Below, one piece after another: positions 59,984 through 64,000 of a stretch of 64,000 bases of DNA. Each line of letters opens with the position of its first letter. Within the stretch, counting starts at the first letter, position 1. A program made the position numbers and the translations under genes. Under the pieces are notes generated by a model. The model did no database searches. It was not told the origin of the DNA and saw only the letters and a list, made by a program, of their open reading frames with translations. This DNA comes from Lonicera japonica. Lineage: Eukaryota > Streptophyta > Magnoliopsida > Dipsacales > Caprifoliaceae. The DNA lies in assembly GCA_021464415.1 (NCBI GenBank), contig JAKCWG010000744.1:149452-213451 (forward strand), given 5' to 3'.

Positions 59984-60717
59984 GACCATTAGAAAACTAG
60001 ACTCTTATATGTGGACCTTTGTTTATCTGTTGAAAACTTGCTTTTACTGCTTTCCCTACTCATGTTAATTGATTGAGAAGAAACCTTTTTCTAAAAAAAT
60101 GGGAGTTTTTCGAAAAGACGTAATAAAGATAATGATATTTATGAAACCAACCTTTCGAACTTTACACGCACTATCACAAATCATGCATTGGTTCTACGAG
60201 TGTGAATTTACCCCAAACCCTCGGAAGTATTATAAGTGAGTAGGGAGTTGGCTTGCTTGGGCCAACGTAAACCGAAAGCATTTACTTCCACTCTCCTTGG
60301 CCAAGTACGCCCCCGAGGTATATCGAGTGACGAGAACACTCACGTACCCGGGAAGTATATCAAAAGATTCTTGCACGTACCCGCCCTTGGGGTATATCGC
60401 AAGGTCTTGCCAAAAAGGAGGGAGCCTGAAGCCTTAACCGTTCGAACACCTGCGCTGCATCTAAGATTGAGTCAGTTAAAACACTTGTCATACAGCTGTA
60501 GGGGATGTACCACCTTACGGCTTACTTTACCACACCTATTTTCCGAGGTTTTCTCTCGACCATTTTTAGTGATTCTTTTGGCAAAAATCGAGTCGCATCA
60601 TAGTCTCCCTTCATCTTCGCCACGTGGTTTCGTCTACAGCCATAAAGCGACGTCAGTCTGGAAGGTTGGGCCGGTCGAGATCATACCGGAAGACTAGTGA
60701 GACCAAGCATACCTGAA
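59984..60717 (+). other. Tat 5' leader
   Basis: Untranslated leader between primer site and gag. Contains the block (60295-60430) shared with the other Tat element. A 153-codon frame (60236-60697) crosses it, but it begins at a GTG, has no counterpart in the other element and lies in a different frame from the shared block, so I do not call it a gene. Confidence 0.7.
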
Positions 60718-62832
60718 ATGGCCGATGGACGAGAGAATCAGGAGACAAATCAGAGCCTAGCCGAGGCGTCTGCAGTTCAACCGACTTTAGCCGAGATGCA
60801 CCGTTTGTTGATGACCGTCAGCATGAATTTGGCAAACCTCACAAGTGAGCAACAGAACACCCGGATTCGAATGGAAGAGTTGTCAGCCGAACGGACCACA
60901 CCACCCGGGTTTGAGCAACTACCACCGAATCGAGATCCGAATCAAGGGCAATCTTCACAAGTACTTCCCCCAATCCAAGGAACCAATCCACCCCAAACGG
61001 GCCCCAACATGGCCGGTCCCGTTCAAACCGACCCCAACAATCAGAACCAATGGGCCCCGGATTCAGGCCCCACATACCAACAACAAAAGCCACCTATCGT
61101 CTGGCCACAACCTCAGCAAGGCCTCGATCCCCAATATCAACCATGGCCACAAGTCCCCGCAAGACCTATTCCACCAGCCCCAATAGCCCCTCCCAATGAG
61201 TACCCAGACATCAACCGACTCCGGGCAGTATACGCAGAATCAATGATAGCCCGGGAACAGCCCGATGAGGTGTCAAGAGAGAGCGAAGAAATGAAGAAAT
61301 TGAAAGAGCAGATGAAGGTTCTGCAAAGAGGTGTTTCTCTGATGAAAGGGGCAGACGAGATCACAGACATGAACGCCTTTTCCCTCTACCCAGAAGCCAG
61401 ACTACCTCAAGGATTTAAGCTCCCCTCTATCACCAAATTCACTGGTACTACACCCCCCAAAACCCATCTCCAATCCTACATCAGATCCATGCAAGTGTCC
61501 GGCTGTGGAGAGCCGGAGCTGGCTCAGGCTTTTCACATGACTCTCACGGGGGCAGCCCTGAGATGGTTCTTCGACCTAGAGAAACACCACACGAAAACTT
61601 GGGGGGATATCATCAAAGAATTCATGACCAAGTACGGGTCCAACGAGAATTTGGAAATTACCCGTAAACACCTGGAAATGGCCAAGCAAGGCGAGAAAGA
61701 AAGCTTCAGCGACTTTGTCACCCGCTGGAGGGAAATGGCATCCCAAATGTCCAAACGGCCCGACGAAGAAGAGCAGTTAGAAATCATACAGAAGAATTTT
61801 ACTCCAGCTGTATTGAACTGCATGGGAAAGCATGTATTCCCACACTTCAGAGCCCTGTTGAGTATGGGGTCACAGGTAGAGGAAGAATTGGCCAGAAAGG
61901 CGGACACGGATACCAAGAAGGCCTCTTACACTGGAAGAAAGACGGCCACTCCAGCCGTAAACCAACTAAGCTCGTACCCATATCAACAAAACCCATTTCA
62001 GCAGTCACCGCAAGTCCCCCCAATGAGTTGGCCTACGCAGGGAGACTCTTCAAACACCGAGGTCAAGAAAAGGAGAAATTTCTGCACCCTCCCCACTACT
62101 CTGGTCAAAAGCCTGGAACTACTCCAAAAGGCCGGACTAGTCACCCCACTCAACCCACGCCCTCCACCAAATCCTATTCCCAACACTTGGAGAATGAATG
62201 AGAACTGTGCGTACCATCAGGCGGCAGGCCATGACACGGAACGTTGTTTAGCTCTCCGCCATCGTATCCAGGACCTCATTGAAGCCGGAACCATCCCCGC
62301 ACCCGGCGGGCCCAATGTTACCAACAACCCCCTCCCCAATCATGCTCCACCTGCAGGAATTAACGCCTTAACCACTGATGAAGGCTTTGATCCCGTAGGA
62401 CTCATTCGGGACGATTCAGCCTATAAGGCACCCGTTATGCTATCGGCAAAAGCACAAGTTGCCCCAGGCCTCAACCCAATAATTGACCAATGGATGGCCA
62501 AGATGAACTTCCTACCTGGGCAGGGCTTAGGAAAGACAAATCAGGGGATCTCGCAACCACTCACCATCAAAACCAATCCTAGGAAAGCTGGGATAGGATG
62601 GACCCAGGACAAGAAAAAACAACCATGGAAACCCCGCCCCCCTCATAAGGAGACAATCTGTATGACAGAAACCTCCCCGGGACTTTTAGTTGGTCGGCAG
62701 AGCCAGAGTCGTCAGAAACTTCAGAGGGATCAGACCCAACATCCCTTTGGATACAACAGATTACCCGCTCAGGAAAGGTATACCAGCCACCACCGATGGA
62801 TGCCGAAAAATCACCGCCTCCAAAAGAAGTAG
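60718..62832 (+). CDS. Tat gag polyprotein (frame changes near its end)
   Basis: The first ATG in frame is 60718 (MADGRENQETNQ); the open frame extends to 60697 with only a GTG. Order: N-terminal region with a Met/Leu helix; a Pro/Gln-rich linker (about residues 65-175); a retrotransposon gag (capsid) domain at about 225-400 (LTGAALRWFFDLEKHHTKTW, FVTRWREMASQMSKRPDEEE); a Pro-rich segment; and a G-patch-like motif (MNFLPGQGLGKTNQGISQ, about 597-615). The capsid packages the element RNA. From 62683 the frame leaves the conserved protein and gives a ~49-residue tail unrelated to pol, which continues in the -1 frame. So this is either a one-base deletion in the CCCC run or a translational frameshift. 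Confidence 0.9.
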   Translation: MADGRENQETNQSLAEASAVQPTLAEMHRLLMTVSMNLANLTSEQQNTRIRMEELSAERTTPPGFEQLPPNRDPNQGQSSQVLPPIQGTNPPQTGPNMAGPVQTDPNNQNQWAPDSGPTYQQQKPPIVWPQPQQGLDPQYQPWPQVPARPIPPAPIAPPNEYPDINRLRAVYAESMIAREQPDEVSRESEEMKKLKEQMKVLQRGVSLMKGADEITDMNAFSLYPEARLPQGFKLPSITKFTGTTPPKTHLQSYIRSMQVSGCGEPELAQAFHMTLTGAALRWFFDLEKHHTKTWGDIIKEFMTKYGSNENLEITRKHLEMAKQGEKESFSDFVTRWREMASQMSKRPDEEEQLEIIQKNFTPAVLNCMGKHVFPHFRALLSMGSQVEEELARKADTDTKKASYTGRKTATPAVNQLSSYPYQQNPFQQSPQVPPMSWPTQGDSSNTEVKKRRNFCTLPTTLVKSLELLQKAGLVTPLNPRPPPNPIPNTWRMNENCAYHQAAGHDTERCLALRHRIQDLIEAGTIPAPGGPNVTNNPLPNHAPPAGINALTTDEGFDPVGLIRDDSAYKAPVMLSAKAQVAPGLNPIIDQWMAKMNFLPGQGLGKTNQGISQPLTIKTNPRKAGIGWTQDKKKQPWKPRPPHKETICMTETSPGLLVGRQSQSRQKLQRDQTQHPFGYNRLPAQERYTSHHRWMPKNHRLQKK
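62676..62682 (+). other. Gag-pol frame junction
   Basis: CCCGGGA read as C-CCG-GGA in the gag frame fits the X-XXY-YYZ form of -1 slippery sites, and the pol frame is exactly -1 from here. GGG in the A site is a poor slippery triplet in eukaryotes. A simple loss of one C is at least as likely. Confidence 0.45.
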
Positions 62833-64000
62833 GAGAAGACCGAGTACTGGAACAGTTGAAGAAAACCCAGGCACACATCACCATTTGGGGCCTCTTGGTT
62901 GCCTCCAAACCTCACAGGACCGCTTTCATTAAACTCCTGGATGAGGCTGTCATATCGCCGGACTCCACGCCCGAACAACTGCCAAACATGATCGGGTCAC
63001 TCACAGTCCAAAGAAGTCTGTCATTTTCAGATGAAGACTTGTCTCCGTTGGGGAGAAAACACAGCCTGGCTCTCCATATCACCGTCCGAACCCGAGGAAA
63101 GATCTTGCCACAAGTTCTCATCGACAATGGGTCGACCATAAATGTCTGCCCCCTAAAGACTGCCAGATGCTTGGGTATCTCAGATTCAGAGCTCTCACCA
63201 TCCGCTGTAACCGTCAGGGCCTATGATAATACCAGGAGGGCCGTTCTGGGGTCTCTGAAACTTGATCTCATGATTGGTCCCGGAAGCTTCCCGGCCGACT
63301 TTCAAATCATAGACATTCCTTCCAGTTTTAACCTACTGTTGGGAAGAGCATGGCTACACGACATAGGAGCACTCCCCTCCTCCTTGCACCAAAAGATCAA
63401 GATACCGTTTGAAGGGAACATAATTACCATCCAAGGAGATCCTGAAAGGACCTTGGCGGATATGGAGTTACCAGTTTTGGGAATCGGGAGCCAGAGCATA
63501 CAGTTAGGAGGCTTTTCTTACGAGCCTCAAGTGCAAACTCTTAGCACCCAGACAATCAGGTATCTTCCCCCTGACAATATCCCCGGTCTCAGCACCAAGA
63601 TTACAAATATGTTGAGAATGATGAAATACTTGCCTGGAGCCGGTCTGGGAATGGGACAACCAGGACTACTTCAAGCATTGGAACCAGTAGCAAGGTACGA
63701 GAGGGAAGGTTTGGGGTACCAACACACTGAAGAGGACGATCAACAAAAAAGGGGTCGAGAGCATCAGTATCCAAGTTTCAGCTCTCTGAACGGGTTCTTT
63801 GTCAAAGAAGGAGAGGACTTCCCCTTTTGCGGCTTCCAGGAGCCTTGGAGAAACAGCGACGGAGAGAACCTTCCTGGGTGGGAAATCTTCTATGAAGAGG
63901 ACCTATATATCAAAGAAAACACCGTACACAGCTTCGCTACCAGGTTGACAATCGGGCCGAAGGAAGAAAGTGAAGACATGAAAGGCGAAGAGGAAGAAAT
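62683..64000 (+). CDS. Tat pol, protease region (runs off the window)
   Basis: The -1 frame is open from 62649 to the window end with no stop. It holds LWIQQITRSGKVYQPPP, then QLKKTQAHITIWGLLVASKP, then the aspartic protease with active site VLIDNGSTINVCPL (about 63115-63155) and FNLLLGRAWLHDIGA (63327-63371), and a second G-patch-like motif KYLPGAGLGMGQPG (63627-63668). A long acidic stretch follows. Reverse transcriptase should come next, outside the window. D-N-G-S/T in place of D-T/S-G is usual for Tat elements. It shares transcript and leader with gag. Confidence 0.87.

Larger units (their letters stand above)
58401..64000 (+). mobile_element. Tat-lineage Ty3/gypsy retrotransposon, 5' part
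   Basis: LTR 58401-59964, primer site, leader, gag and the start of pol (protease) in order; the reverse transcriptase and 3' LTR lie beyond the window. Lineage signs are the primer site, the D-N-G-S protease motif, G-patch-like motifs and the shared leader. Coding sequence is well preserved apart from one frame change near 62676. Confidence 0.93.

Noticed and set aside
60236..60697. 153-codon ORF upstream of Tat gag (an Ogre-like ORF1)
   Set aside because: Starts at GTG, has no counterpart in the related leader at 14990, and the conserved leader text is in a different frame.

Overview
The window is nuclear DNA from a flowering plant, most likely a eudicot. The evidence is AT-rich intergenic sequence, plant hAT transposons, Ty1/copia and Tat-lineage Ty3/gypsy retrotransposons, a Cassandra-type TRIM carrying 5S rRNA sequence, an F-box/FBA gene and an RNase T2 (S-RNase-type) fragment. 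The species cannot be told from sequence alone. Most of the window is transposable-element sequence, much of it nested; the only intact-looking host gene is the F-box gene at 34461-35798 (minus).

Layout. 1-8985: a decayed gypsy protease, unrecognised sequence, a 4.1 kb element with inverted ends (probable solo LTR, 2955-7075) and a tandem duplication. 8986-25111: a hAT transposon with a perfect 8-bp target duplication. Its transposase gene is split by a Tat-type retrotransposon without a recognisable pol (12613-23542), whose 3' LTR is in turn split by a 1.56 kb LTR-like insertion: three nested generations. 25112-33200: a dispersed repeat, a 0.9 kb non-autonomous hAT, a decayed multi-exon gene of unknown type and a complete Cassandra TRIM inside it. 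34461-42098: the F-box gene, with a 6.2 kb copia element (TSD TTATC, several frameshifts) inserted 101 bp upstream of its start codon. 42251-46000: a Mutator-like MITE and three copia scraps. 47384-48535: a long inverted repeat whose two arms are each the promoter plus 5' part of an RNase T2 gene, arranged tail to tail around a 22-nt spacer. 48536-58395: mostly unrecognised DNA with a LINE reverse-transcriptase scrap, two more non-autonomous hAT elements with perfect 8-bp TSDs, and a hAT N-terminal exon. 58401-64000: the 5' half of a better preserved Tat element (LTR, primer site, leader, gag, start of pol), cut by the window end.

How parts may work together. An F-box/FBA gene and RNase T2 sequence about 12 kb apart in TE-dense DNA is the composition of an RNase-based self-incompatibility (S) locus. 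That is an inference from two family assignments, not shown. If transcribed from either outer TATA box, the RNase T2 inverted repeat would give a long hairpin RNA able to feed small RNAs against related RNase genes; this is the observation most worth testing. The two Tat elements share the primer binding site, the U5 region and a near-identical leader block. The second carries nine phased 12-bp palindromes just upstream of its TATA box.

All identity judgements are by eye; no alignment or database search was run.
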